DNA from: Sternotherus odoratus
Taxonomy: Eukaryota > Chordata > Testudines > Kinosternidae
NCBI GenBank assembly: GCA_032164245.1
Contig: JAVMKO010000009.1
Coordinates: 84,486,712 to 84,550,711 of the forward strand
Length of the DNA: 64,000 nucleotides
Direction of reading: 5' to 3'
How positions within the stretch are numbered: the stretch's first letter is position 1; each line of letters opens with the position of its first letter. A program made the position numbers and the translations under genes. Shown one piece after another: positions 49,701 to 61,054 of this stretch. The notes below the pieces were generated by a model that saw only the letters and a list, made by a program, of their open reading frames with translations, had not been told where the DNA came from and made no database searches.

Positions 49701-52700
49701 AGGCATTGCCTGCTGCCCAGGGCTGCCACCGGTGAGACATTCCAAATGCAGCCAGTTCTTGTACGACGCCGGGCGGAGCCAAAGTCTCTCTGGTGCCCCC
49801 ACTGCCCTTGGCGTAGTGGGAGTTATGCCATGGCACGTTGTGCTAGAACTAGGCTCCTGTTCCACTGTAATTCCCTTAGGAGCGGAGCAAACCGTCCATG
49901 TTATTCCCCAGACAATTTCTGAACGAAACGACAAATCAACGTTTGACTTTTTCTCCTTTTTGGAAAAAACAATGTTCAATTCTCGGATTTGGGGTTCCTT
50001 CCCGGTCTCCTCCTCCCTCTCCATATTTTAATTTGGGGGAAGGAGTAAAAAAGGAAAAGAGACAGGGGGAAAGAAATTAGAAAACCAAAACCTGCCAACA
50101 GAAATATTTTTAGCATTCAAACCCTCCAATTCAAAAGCAAAGTAACATTTTTGTTTTATTTCAAATATTTTCACCCAAAAATCACATTTTATTGACATCA
50201 AGCTGTTTTCATGAAAAACGGACAGAAAAATTCCAACCTTCTCTAGCCGCTGCGCTGAATCCCACCCCTTGTGCACCCGTCCCATGAGCCAGTAGTGCAC
50301 CACTGAGCTCAGTCGTGTGTAGAGCGGCATGTGACTATTGGAGCCCCATCTACAAATCAGACTAGCGAAGAGGTAACTGGGTCCTGTGTTGCAGGTCAGG
50401 CTGATCCAATGGCCCTTTCTCGCCTTAACATGTCTGAACAGAGACCAGCCTTCGCTCAGAATTTCCTTGCTTTCCTTATTTTCAGCCCCTTAGGCTGAGA
50501 TTCAGATCATCTTGCTGGTGTCAGTAGTACCTTACTCCATGAGTAGTACCTTACTCCAAGAGTAGGCTCACTGGTTTCAGTGAGGTACAATACAGTGTGA
50601 ATTAGGCTATCGGATGCTGGCATTTCAGGTTTTAGCACCTTTACTTTCTTTTATTTTCAAGTTAAAATTTCTGTTTTATAAAGGCAAAAGTAACCCCACC
50701 TCCCAGTGCAATCAAAGTGGGGGATGAAATGTTTAATCCACGTTGAAATTGTAATGTATGTATTAGTAGTGAGAAAGGAACTGTCTGCTTATTAAACACA
50801 AGCACCCAGTAAACTTCTTTCTAAGCAATTTAGCAATATCACAAGGAACAGTTCACAAAGTACAGTGCACTCCACAGCTGCTGCACCTCGCCAGTCAGTG
50901 CAGAATGAGAGGGGAGATTTAATAGCACAAATTGACAAGGAAAACATTTCTCCATCAGATCAATGTCTCAGACTGTTTACCTTCTAGCTGGGGCTTGGCC
51001 GGGGGTTCCCACTGTTCTGAATCTCGTGGGGCGCTGGGGTAGCCATCTCTGTGCTTCGGGCTGTCCGCTGTCACTGCTTTTTGTGAGCACTTCATCATTC
51101 TGGTGTCCCTAAAACACAGCAACAGCTCGCTTGCGATCAGCTATAACTGCTGTGTTTGCTTTCTCAGTAGCCAGAGAAAAGGGTCACAAAATATAACAAA
51201 GCCGGAGATTAGTCTATGGGAAAACTCATATGAATGTCGTTCCTGATCTATCCCCAGCCACACTGCCATGGGGGACCAGCAGGGCTTAACTCTGTTTGTT
51301 TGCTCAGCTGTTTTGCTTCCCTTTTGTACATGGTGATGCTTGATCTGCTGTGAAGACTGAGTGTGTCCAAGCAGTCTGCGCGTCTCATCGCATCAGCCAG
51401 GATGGGCTTTGTGTGACAGTTTTGAGGGAGATTCACCCTTGGAATTGACTCACTCCCACTGTCCAGATGTTAATTTCCCTGGGACTGACTTCTCTCCTCT
51501 GCAGGGCAGTTGTCGCTGTGTCGGTCCCAGGATATTTGAGACAAGGTGGGGAGGTGACATCTGTTATGGGACCAGCTACTGTGGGTGAGAGAGACGAGCT
51601 TTTGAGCCACACCGAGCTCTTCTTCAGGTTGGGGGAAGGTGCTCCAAGGCTCACCTTGTCTCTTCTTCCCTATGTGACCGTTGAAAGACCCTGATGTGTA
51701 TGTGGTTTTTTTCTTCTTTGATAATTGACTTGGTTTGTAATCGATCCCTTAAACTTATGAAATCCTGAGGTGTTTTGGGGTCTTTCCCACTATGACATGG
51801 ATATTTCCACTGATCTATGATATTGTAGCAACTGCTTTTCCTCAATCATGTCTTTGTTTTCAACTGTAATTAACAATTTTTTGAAATTCTGCATGACCGG
51901 GTAGAATATTTCCAAGGGGACGTGTGGGCAGCGGTGTGTTATAAGACAGAAATGCCCAAACCTGTTTGTGGAGACATAGGATTGGGCAAAGACAGTCTGA
52001 CCCCAGGTAACAACCCCCTGAAATCCTGCCTCAGTCAGTAATCGACTGCTTGCTGTTCGCCCATGTGCTGAGATCTCTTGCTGGCTCAGAGCCATAAAAT
52101 GTGGAAGAACAGGCACCTCAAACGATACCCATTCAGTAAAGCAGAGTGTCCACATTACTTCTAAATACTGCTGCTTACTGTACCCCTCCATGGCTGTAGG
52201 GCCATCTCCATCTCACTGTCACCACCCACTAACCGCTACATGTGCACAGACTCACTTAATGTCGGTGGAATGAAAGCTACCTTAGAATTATGCTTCCTAG
52301 CAACTACTTCCTACTTCCTCTTACTATCCTGCCACGGTCACTGCATACCTAATTCATGACATGCCCTTTAAATAAGTACCAAATTCTGTACAGGAGATTG
52401 TCATCAGATGAGTTATCGTTAGTTTTTAAAAACGTAAGAAGTACATTTGGAGTACTATTTTCAAACCTTCCTAACTCACCCAACTCATTATGGATTTCTA
52501 CCACGATGTCAAAAGGCAACTCTCCTTCCTCAGGTCTAGCTACATGCTAAATTTCAGCTTTCTGTCCCAAACCATTGTGGTGCTGGAGATGTTCAAAATA
52601 AAGCTACAAGCATTATTGTGACAAAGAGTCCTGTGGCACCTTAAAGACTAAGACTGTAATTCCAGACTAACATGGCTACCTCTCTGATTCTTAAGCATAA

Positions 52701-55700
52701 TTGTAATGGTAAAGGTGTATTGTCCCCCTATTCTCTCGATGCTAAAAATAGCTGAATCACTTTCACCCAAACCTTAAAAACCAACCAACCAAAACCCCGT
52801 CCTGCAGGAATTTCAGCCTGCCCACGTGAACGTTTGAGAACATTATAAGTATCCTAAAAAGGGGAGTTTATCATGGAAGCAACTGAGCAACCTTAACTAA
52901 CATGGTCATTAGCACCTTTGTAGAATCAAAGGCTATAATCCATACGCCAATGAGCCCTAGAGACCTAATCTTTCCAAGCCCACTGAAATCAATGGAAGTC
53001 CTCCCGTAGACCCCAAAGGGTGTTGGCTCATGCCTTGGGTGGGCAAAAATTAGGGTGACTCTTCAGCCAGTTCTTTGGGAGAGGCCATGGCAAGGGGAGG
53101 TAACATGGGATCTCTGTAAGACTGGGCTGCTCTTGCACAGCCAAGCTGAACAGATTCCATAAACACCATGGCACCATTACAAGTTTCACAGCCTAGAAGC
53201 CTAACTGGACAACACATAAAATAGTCTCGGTTTAGACTCTCTTCTCAGGCAAGTCAAGATATGAACCCCAGGTCCTTCCGGAAGGCTGTGACACTGAGGA
53301 ACAGCTGTGGATTCCCTTCCCCCGCCTGCCCCCCCCCGCCTACCTCTTGAGCTGAAACCTGGCGGTTTAAAGGGCTTGCTCCAGTTAAGGCGGCAGCCGC
53401 TCTTCTTCTTTGACCAGGCACGGCACTTCTAAATTGCCTTCTATTATACTGCTGCTGTCCAAATCCTCTTCTAAATCGACTGGGTCCTAGGAAGATAAAC
53501 ACCCGTTTCAGGCTCCTTCACAGCTTTGACTTAGGAATCAGAATGGTTCACCAGGTTCATTCACAAGGACCGAAGAGTATCTCTGCCGACTGCGATCAGG
53601 GAGCTCAGCTACTCTGAGTTAGCATTGGTATCAATTCTTACTTATTTCAAAATGTGCTTGGTTGAAACTTAGTGTCAGTCTGGGGGCAACCATTTTAGTA
53701 ACAACAAAATTAAAATGTGTTGGATTTTCTTAGTACAGGAGCTTCGAATGGTGGGTTCCATTTTGCTCAAAACCAAGTGGATTAATTTTAAAAGGGGGGG
53801 GGTCGTCTTTCCAGTGTCTCAATTTCAACAGTCTAGGTTTTACAGCTGGATCTGATTTGATTTAGGAAAGGTAGGAAAGTTAAGACTTAACTGCCTTGTA
53901 GACAGGCGACAATTCTGACTTGTGATAAAGACAGTACCCCAGCAAGCCTTCTGCTCTGCCACCGGAGCTCCCATCCCCATGTTGCTACTAACAGCTGAGC
54001 AATGCCAAAGGCCTCTGGGCACTGACATGCAAATGAGCGCATGCACCTGGAGGATTAACCTGTAAAAGCCTGGGAATGGTTCTGAATGCCCAGATGCTGC
54101 TGCTTCATAACTGAACAGGAGCCTGTTCCCTTTGGGAGCTGGAGAAATCTTTGCATAAATGCTGCATCTACCTGCTGCTGCTGTTGGTAACAAATGAGCA
54201 GTCCACACACACACAGCTTAAACCCCATTTAGCGTTAGTGATATTTTCTTTTCTCAAAGCCTGTCCATGCTTTCGTGCTTTCTGAACTGTAAAGAGAGAG
54301 TAAAACAGCTCTTAATCTTTCAGGCGAAGTTATGGTGCATTGTGGTCTAATTGCGATATGTGATAAACTCATGTAGTCAGGATTGTTTGTCATTTTCAGA
54401 GTGGCCATCTCAACAAAATGTACCTTCCCATTCATGGAGGTGTGTGAATGATTGGTCGGGACATATTTCAAAAACAACCCTAGCTCAGGATGCTTTACAA
54501 TGCTCAATATCTCAGTGCAGTGAACAGGAAACAGAACTTCATTAGTGCCAAATGCAAAGCAGCACTGAGTCAGTAATTCATGCTGATTTGAGCAGCTAGA
54601 GAGACAGTGTTCTTCTGAAGCACTGATGTTCCTTTGACACAGGAGCCTCACAGGTTACGTCTGCATTTCAATGTAAGCCCTGGGCTCAAACTCAGGATCA
54701 AGCCTAACCCACCCCCCTTCCGTCTACACACAAATCGCACTAACCCAGGGCTGAGACCCAGAACCCCACACAGATGGAGGGTCTGACTCTGAGCCGGCTC
54801 AAGCCCTGTGACTTTGCTGTGTACATGCAGCCCCACTGAAGTCTTGTTCTGGGACTCTGCCAAAAGTATCCCACAGGCCGACTTCTTGTCCCCATGTCCT
54901 CCCAAAAGGTGGGCACTGCAGTTCTTTGTTGGTGGGAAAACGTCACTTTCGGGAGGACACGGGGAGTTCCGGGATGGGGTGATTGGACACAAGCTCCCAC
55001 AGTGCAGTGCAGATGCTAGAGACCCAGGTTGGGAGCCAGGGTTCAACAATTCCTAACCTGGGGTTACACATGAGTGTAGATGCTCATTCAATTTGTGAAT
55101 ACCTGGATTTACCAAGAACAAATCAGGCCAAACCAGCTTGATTTCCCTCTTTGATAGGGTAACGGAGTTGGTGGCTGGGGACTACGTGGTGGACATAATA
55201 TACCTGAACTTCAGCAAGGCTTTTGACACAGACCCCCTTGACATTCTGATAAATAATATGGGGAAATGCAGGCTGGACCAACTTCCATTAAGAACAAGGC
55301 AAACACAAACAAGACCTATGCTCTGTACTCAAACTGCACAGCAGACTGTTTGCATCGAGAAGAGAACTATTTAAAATAAAGCAGAATAAACCTCTAAACC
55401 CATCAGCAAACTTCTTTATCGGCAGAAAAAAAAACAGATGGAAAAATTCTAAGACTCACAAAAAGAGTCATTTGAGCTTTGTGAATAAAAATGAGTAGAG
55501 CCAATTTAGATTATTGTGGGGTCACACGTTATTATTCAAAGCACGTCCTAAAAATAATGTGTTCAACCAAAATGACAAATTAACTCCAAAAACTGAACTA
55601 TCAGAGGGTAACCTAAGGGGCAATTTAAGTGTGTTCTGGGAAAAGGGGGGATTAGGAAGAGTATAATTAAAATATGCAAAACTCAAAAGGGAAGAGTTGA

Positions 55701-58700
55701 TATTAAGTCATTTTGAATTAGTAATTCATGAGGAAGCAAGGAGGGGGAGAAACGCATGAATTTATGTTTTCAAAGAGCCTGGATATTCAATTGTTACAGA
55801 CAAATTCCTTTTTGCTAAGCTACCAAGAGCAAAAGTAGATATTACAACCACGCAGGATTAGAGAAGCAAAGGTTTGGGATGATATCGCTTGGTGTGCAAT
55901 TGTACACTCAACAGAGGAGAGTCAGGGTGGTTGCTTCATGGGCGTCCTTCCATCCTAACCATCTCCTTAGTTCCTAGAGCTGCACTTTAGCATTGACATA
56001 CCTGGCAGGTTTCGTTGCATCCAGGTACGAAACCAAGGTCTCCCGTTTCCATAGGCTGAATTCCTGTTCTTGACTTGCTGCCTTCGTTTGTCCCTTACTA
56101 ACTCTGCACCTGTTTGTCCTTTCCTGTGGCGCTTTATGATGTCATCTGGATTGGAAAACACAAAGGAAAAAAACAGGGAAACGGCCATTTCCGCTAACAT
56201 CGCGTTCCCATTGCGTACTTCTCATTATCCTCCATCTTGAAAACAAGGCTTGTACTACCATAGACTAGGCTTGCCAGGCGCTAAAAGCCCCAGCTCAGTC
56301 ACGTGGTGGCAGTGACATGTGACACTATAACTGTGAATGAGAGTAGAAAGGAACTGAAGTGTGTGTTCAAAACCTGGGTCTGTGACCAGGGCCAGAGGCG
56401 TCCTGACCACCTTCCCTCTCTTTACAGCTAGACCCGGGGAACGTTCCCACACGACACAGAACATGATGGCTACTTGGGAGCAAATAAACTCCTGCAAGTA
56501 AAGTAAAATAACCCTAAAGTAAAGTCCCCATTACATACATTGCAAGCACCAGAGAAACGGAGCGACTCATACCCAATCTCCTCATCCTTATACCAGCTAG
56601 AACATATGCCCAGGAGGCTTGGTTTGGTTTTTAAGACCTGCAGAAGGACTCAGTCAGCTGTATGTGATCAACCTTACAGAGCAGGCAGGCTAGAGGGGGG
56701 ATTTGATGAGGTTAATGAAAAGGGAGAGGCAGTTAAAGCTGAAGTCTGGTTACTCCCGTGAAGCCACAGTTAAAGAGGATTCATTTAATAACTACACCTA
56801 ACGCTGCTTGGTACCTGAATTTCATTAAGGGCCAGATTCTGCCCCCAGTGATGTGGGTGGCTATCTGGATTAAGTGCACGGAGATCCGTCCTTATCTGCA
56901 GGGAGGTCCCTGAGAGCAGACTTTGGCTGTAGGGATTGGACCAGGTATCAGCACTAGTCATACATGTCTCAAGGGCAGAGTGATGTCTGGCCTCTGGGCT
57001 AGCACATAAAGCCGGGTGCCACCCAAAGAGTCCACCCTTGGCATGCCCCTCACATGGGGCTTTCACCCAGTCCTCCCCAGCACCCCGCCCCCAGACACAT
57101 ACACTGCCCCACAGGGGGTAAGGAGGAGGCTGGGCCATGGATTTTACACCCCCTACTCCCGTGCCAGCTTCCCTGGCATGTAATCCAGCTCACTGCTCCC
57201 TCTGGGACAGTGCTGCAGCTCTGCACTGCCCCCATAGCACCCAAAATTCCCAAAATACCAGTCATGGAGCAAACATGGAAACTCAATCCCTTCGGCCAGC
57301 ATGAGACATCATAGCTGGTTCCCTGGGTGGAGGACAGAAGAGGGATCTATAGAGAGACTCCACCCACCTGCCTTCAAGGCACGAGGAAGGTACATAAGCA
57401 ATTTGACAGCAGCCACCTGCCTGAGGACTGTAAGATGCTGCACAGCCATTAATGAATTCATTGTCCCTGCAACTCCACATTTTACAGATGGAAAAACCAA
57501 TGCACAGCAATGATAAAGGCCTGAAAGTGGGGCGATAAATGAGGAATCACACTCATTAGGGGTCTGAGTTCATTAAATCTGACATCAGTAAAGATGTTCC
57601 CAACTCTCAGGGATGTAGCATGAGTCTTGTGATCTTTTTCATAAAGCCCCAACTCCAGGAGTCATGAGATTATGTGAGATCTCTGTTTCCATTTAAAAAT
57701 TTAAAAGTAAAACCAGCAGGCAAAGAAAAACAACCCAAACTGAATTATTATTAATTATTAGTATTATTTTAAAGTCTCATGACTTTTAAGACACCTGTGA
57801 TTTTCAGTGACCTGACTCAGGACTTTTGAATTCATGGGGTTGGTGACACTTCTCCAGTTCTTTGGAACATGGTCTCAAACAATTGGATGGGGGCACGTGA
57901 GCTGAAAAATAAAGGTCTGATCCAGCCTGTATCATCACAGAGCGCTGTAACAGCACGAGAGGAAAAGGCAGAGGAGCACTGAGGGGGGAAATGCCTGCAT
58001 TTCATGGCAGGCGGGTGGAGTCTCTCTAACAGATCCCTCTTCTGTCCTCCACCCAGGGAACCAGCTATTATGTCTCATGCTGGACAGAGGGATTGAGTTT
58101 CCATGGTTGCTCCATGGCTGGTATTTTGGGAATCGCCCACTGCCTCTACGGAGAAAGGGGAGAGCAGTCCGCTGGTTCTCATCCTGCTCGCTAACGGGTC
58201 AGTGACTGGGACACTCCGCCTGTCAGCTCTGAGTCATCCTCAGCTCCACCTCACCACAAATGGGAAGAAAGGGGTTAAAATGCAAACAAAAAGGAACCAG
58301 GCAATACTGCTAATGTCCCAGATCACCACACAGCAAAGGCAAGCAGGCAATATTGCTGCTGTCCCAGACTGCCAGAGAACACCTGCTGCAGGGCCTATAA
58401 TTAGCTCTAAACGGATCAGGGGCATTTAACTGTTCCTTCAGTGGGTCACGGTGTTCACAGCAGGAGACCATGCTGTTGTTCGTGTCTTCTTCTGCTGGAC
58501 TCTGTTGCCGTTCTGAGTGTAACATTAACAGTCCTGAGCCATTTTGGACGGGAGTTATTAGCTGAGACCCTGCTGCTCCTGGTAGAGGTGGGAACGAGTA
58601 GCTGATGCTGGGCTCGGGGGACTGATGGAAATCACTCTCCCTTTGCTGTCAGCGAAAAATACTCAGTTGTTTGCTGGACCACAACTTTCCATGCTCAAAA

Positions 58701-61054
58701 AGAAACAGGTAGAGCAAGGGTCACCTGGACCCTGCTTCATTTTCATTAGTAAATACTGTAGAGAAGAGACAGCAACGGCGACAAATCATGCTCTGCGGTG
58801 TGAATGTGCATAGGAACTCTTCAAGTCTTGGGGCCAGAATATCCCCATCTCCAGCGGAGTGGGACAGATCTTTGGTTGGTGTCAGAGCAGAAGTATCTAG
58901 CTCGATGTGTAACCGGGACAATACAAAGGAGCATTCTCCCTTCTTCCTTTGCAATATAAACTCCATCACAGAGGCCTTCAGCAGTGGACTTAGGAGCTAT
59001 GACCCTGCTTATACCCACTTTACATCACTGTATCTCCTTGAACTTCAGTAGAGTTACTCCTGTTTGACAGCTGTGTAAATGGTCCCTATCTAGCCGAAAA
59101 TGAAGTGCCAAAGACCTGATTTAGATGCTGAAAGTGTCTCCTTTGAGCTGCGGCCCTACGTTGCCAAATGAACTTCCCCTTGAGGTAGGTGTCCTTTGCA
59201 GGGATCACAAAGCGTTCTGCTAAAAGTGCGCCTTCAAACCTGCCACTGAGCACTGTCTTCCCTGGCGACACAGTCGGGGCAGGGGGGGGGGACGGGGACG
59301 GGACCACCTCTCAGAGGACCCAGTGCTAGGGTCACTGAACGTAACCCAAAACAAACAGTGAAATTAGAGGCTAGATCCTCGGGGGCTGTAAATCAGCAGA
59401 GCTCCATTGAAGTCAGTACAGCTCCATCAATTCACCAAGCCAGGGATCTGGCTCTGGGTTTCCTGTGGATAAAGTATAGCTTTCTGTTATCCTGCTCTGG
59501 AATTTCGGCTGTGTCTGGATAGAGGCGGTCCCGTGCCTCTCTTCAAAGTATGACGCTAACCACCAGTTAAAGCATGGCAAAGTTTGTTTATAGAATGAAA
59601 ATGTCAGTATCATAGTCCTAGGTCCCAAACCTCGTGACTTAATAAAAGGACAGTTGTTTATGCCCAGATCAACATCCTGGCTGCCAGAAAACTGACTGGC
59701 CTAATGAGCGAGCTGCTATAAATAGACTCAGCACCCACTGACCAGTTTTCAGTTCACGGAGGGTCCATTTCTCAGTCTCTCTCCACCCTGCGGGGTTTGA
59801 AACGTTCAGCTCTGAAGTTCGGTTGTGTCTCAGCAGCGTTCAGAGACAGATTTATAAACCAGGGTTTCTTTCCACCTGCTCTTTTTCTGCCCTGTAACAC
59901 ACACACTGCACATTGATTGCATCCCGACGCTCTCTTGGCACGTAACCTTGATCTTTCTATTTATGGTGCATGTTCTGTCGGCCTGGCAGCCTGCTGTCTT
60001 CCATATCATCTCTGGGGCACTCTGTCACATCACAGAAACCTCCAAATACAGGGGGCAAACCTGACAAAACAGCTATTCTGACGGTAAGGGTCTACTCCAG
60101 CTCCCATTAATATCCATGGCAGTTCACTAGGCCCCTAAAATTCCTAGATTATGCTGCAACTGGGAACTAATTTTACTTAAACAAAGGCATTTTTTCAGTG
60201 ACATGACAGAATTGGGCATCTAATCCCCCTCATCCAGGCAAATTGCAGGGGGTCGATTCCTTTTTCTTGTTTTCTTTCATTGAACACCCTTGAAAAAAGT
60301 CACCATTTTTCCTGCTGCGGTATTTGGCTTTTCACCATGTTCACCATATTCCTCCTCCTTCGACTGGAAACATCCCAAATAGCCAGGCAAAGACCCAGGG
60401 TCACTTGTTTTCAATGTCACTCCCTAGGAACCTGACCCAGCCGGGTCCTGGCTCCAGTGATCCCGGATTCCAGTGTCACCTGCGGCTCACCGGCAGGTAA
60501 GCCCGGTTCGGGTCCCTCCATGCCCCGGCCGGGTCCACAGGCCCCAAGGAAAGGCTCAAAACCAGATCTCGCCTCCCCCAGGCATTTCTGCCCCCTTTGC
60601 AGAGGGGGGCCGGGCGGGGATGTCAATGGCGCGGTACCAGGGTCAGGGAAAGCTCCCGGGCGGGCACCTCCCGTTCACTGCCGGCCGGCCCCGGAGTTCA
60701 CCCCTCGGGGCAAGGCGCCGCCGCCCGCAGCTCCGTGCCGAGCCCGGCCGGAGGGACCCCTCGCGGGGCTGCGGCAGACGGAAGGGGAAGGGGCTGCGCC
60801 CCGCGGAGCCCAGCGCAGGTACCAGGGCGTCCGGCTCCCCGCCCGCTGCTGCCCCTGCCCCGGGGGCGCCCGGCGCGCCGTGCGCTCTGCCTCTCCAAGC
60901 GCTCCCGGCTGCGCGCCCCGGGCCCCGCGCTCCAGGCACAGCCCGAGGGAGCCCGGCGGGACAGGGACCGGCACCTACCCAGAGACAGGTCAATCTCCTC
61001 CGCGCCCCGCGCCGGCCCCGCGCCGGCCCCCGGCTCCGGCCCCGCCGGCTCCAT
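46614..61054 (-). CDS. FYTTD1-like: UIF/FYTTD1-like mRNA-export adaptor (7 exons, 257 aa)
   Basis: Seven exons join to 774 nt: 61054-60979, 56145-56002, 53486-53344, 51108-50981, 48142-48068, 47425-47314 and 46709-46614. All introns are GT-AG and all phases agree (1, 1, 0, 2, 2, 0). UIF/FYTTD1 recruits the helicase UAP56 (DDX39B) to mRNA and passes transcripts to NXF1 for nuclear export. Visible here are a UAP56-binding motif EIDLSLDDIIKRHRK at residues 21-35, an Arg/Gln-rich RNA-binding-like region at about 35-110 (RFRRGFGQQQYNRRQFR, VPGQRRR, SPLNR), and C-terminal blocks LTISVSNP, PRGVPLRFNF and LSLDERF. These align in order with FYTTD1 as I remember it (LTVSIDNP, PKGVPLQFDI, MTLNERF; about 318 aa). 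The protein is shorter in the middle and divergent, so I infer a paralogue rather than FYTTD1 itself. The start is the CpG-island ATG with G at -3 and +4; the frame stays open upstream into a minisatellite. Confidence 0.92.
47314..47425 (-). CDS. FYTTD1-like: exon 6 of UIF-like gene
   Basis: Acceptor GTTCGACAG, donor CAG|GTAGAG; enters in phase 2 and leaves in phase 0. It encodes a basic, proline-rich stretch and PRGVPLRFNFRAMANQ, the counterpart of the PKGVPLQFDI block of FYTTD1. Confidence 0.92.
48068..48142 (-). CDS. FYTTD1-like: exon 5 of UIF-like gene
   Basis: Acceptor TTTCTCTGCAG and consensus donor CT|GTGAGT. Seventy-five nt encode RWQLQPSSGAVLTISVSNP and a short tail, lining up with RQWRT...GGILTVSIDNP of FYTTD1. 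This is the strongest single similarity. Confidence 0.92.
48420..48585 (-). repeat. reptile interspersed repeat in intron 4
   Basis: The strings agcttgtctctttcaccccc, ggtccaatacaagatattcc and atcctgggaccaacgtggct are the inverse of the repeat at 51.5 kb. Confidence 0.65.
48586..50980. other. intron 4, remaining part
   Basis: The part at about 49,080-49,240 has gtctacac-type ends like the foldback repeats. From 49.9 to 50.25 kb the DNA is AT-rich like the patches at 17.5 and 20.5 kb. No exon signal was recognised. Confidence 0.4.
50981..51108 (-). CDS. FYTTD1-like: exon 4 of UIF-like gene
   Basis: Acceptor TGTGTTTTAG, donor AAG|GTAAAC; enters in phase 0 and leaves in phase 2. Forty-two codons of hydrophilic, basic sequence (LPQRPTRFRTVG). 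It replaces the much longer, poorly conserved middle of FYTTD1, so its assignment rests on borders, phase and position more than on similarity. Confidence 0.82.
51483..51650 (+). repeat. reptile interspersed repeat in intron 3
   Basis: The text tcggtcccaggatatttgag, atgggaccagctactgtggg and agctcttcttcaggttgggg is a dispersed repeat known to me from turtles; other copies lie at 25.6 and 48.5 kb. Confidence 0.65.
51651..53343. other. intron 3, remaining part
   Basis: Contains one short reptile repeat end at about 52,610-52,695 (tgtggcaccttaaagactaa, ccagactaacatggctacct). The rest is unremarkable intronic DNA with a C-run next to the exon 3 donor (about 53,330). Confidence 0.5.
53344..53486 (-). 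CDS. FYTTD1-like: exon 3 of UIF-like gene
   Basis: Acceptor TTATCTTCCTAG, donor GAG|GTAGGC; enters in phase 1 and leaves in phase 0. It encodes the arginine-rich core RFRRGFGQQQYNRRQFR, then VPGQRRR, LTG and SPLNR, comparable to RRGRVMPGKRR...ITG...SPMNR of FYTTD1. Confidence 0.92.
53487..54649. other. intron 2, left part
   Basis: No recognised element. Chance frames of 124 and 138 codons on the minus strand lack splice support and similarity. Confidence 0.4.
54650..55084. mobile_element. foldback-type repeat in intron 2
   Basis: The left end gttacgtctgcatttcaatg and right end gttacacatgagtgtagatg, with aacccagggctgagacccag and acccaggttgggagccaggg inside, resemble the abundant turtle foldback elements ending in gtctacac. 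Boundaries are approximate. Confidence 0.45.
55085..55270 (+). pseudogene. CR1 LINE reverse-transcriptase relic in intron 2
   Basis: The frame reads FDRVTELVAGDYVVDIIYLN followed by FSKAFDTDPLDILINN, which is the reverse-transcriptase block (YLDFSKAFDTV-type) of CR1. It is antisense to the host gene, truncated at both ends, and runs soon into stops. Confidence 0.85.
55271..56001. other. intron 2, right part
   Basis: AT-rich DNA with no recognised element. Confidence 0.4.
56002..56145 (-). CDS. FYTTD1-like: exon 2 of UIF-like gene
   Basis: Acceptor with a long T tract (TTTGTGTTTTCCAATCCAG), donor CAG|GTATGT; phase 1 in and out. The first codon, split with exon 1, completes the Asp of SLDDIIK. 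The exon then encodes a highly basic stretch (RDKRRQQVKNRNS) and PWFRTWMQRNLP. Confidence 0.92.
57249..57372 (+). repeat. left arm of long inverted repeat in intron 1
   Basis: This 124-nt arm pairs with 58,006-58,130. I count roughly nine mismatches and one gap by eye, about 92% identity. The spacer is about 630 nt. Confidence 0.88.
57373..58005. other. spacer of the inverted repeat in intron 1
   Basis: AT-rich in the middle (ttattattaattattagtat at about 57,745), with no recognised gene or element. Confidence 0.5.
58006..58130 (-). repeat. right arm of long inverted repeat in intron 1
   Basis: Reverse complement of 57,249-57,372. Similarity stops sharply at both ends of the arms (ggcagg on the inside, ttttggg on the outside). 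The unequal flanks show no obvious target-site duplication. Confidence 0.88.
58131..60449. other. intron 1, upstream part
   Basis: A string near 59,000-59,060 (agagttactcctgtttgaca) may be an old dispersed repeat. A G-run lies at 59,281-59,290. There is no exon or other gene. Confidence 0.4.
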
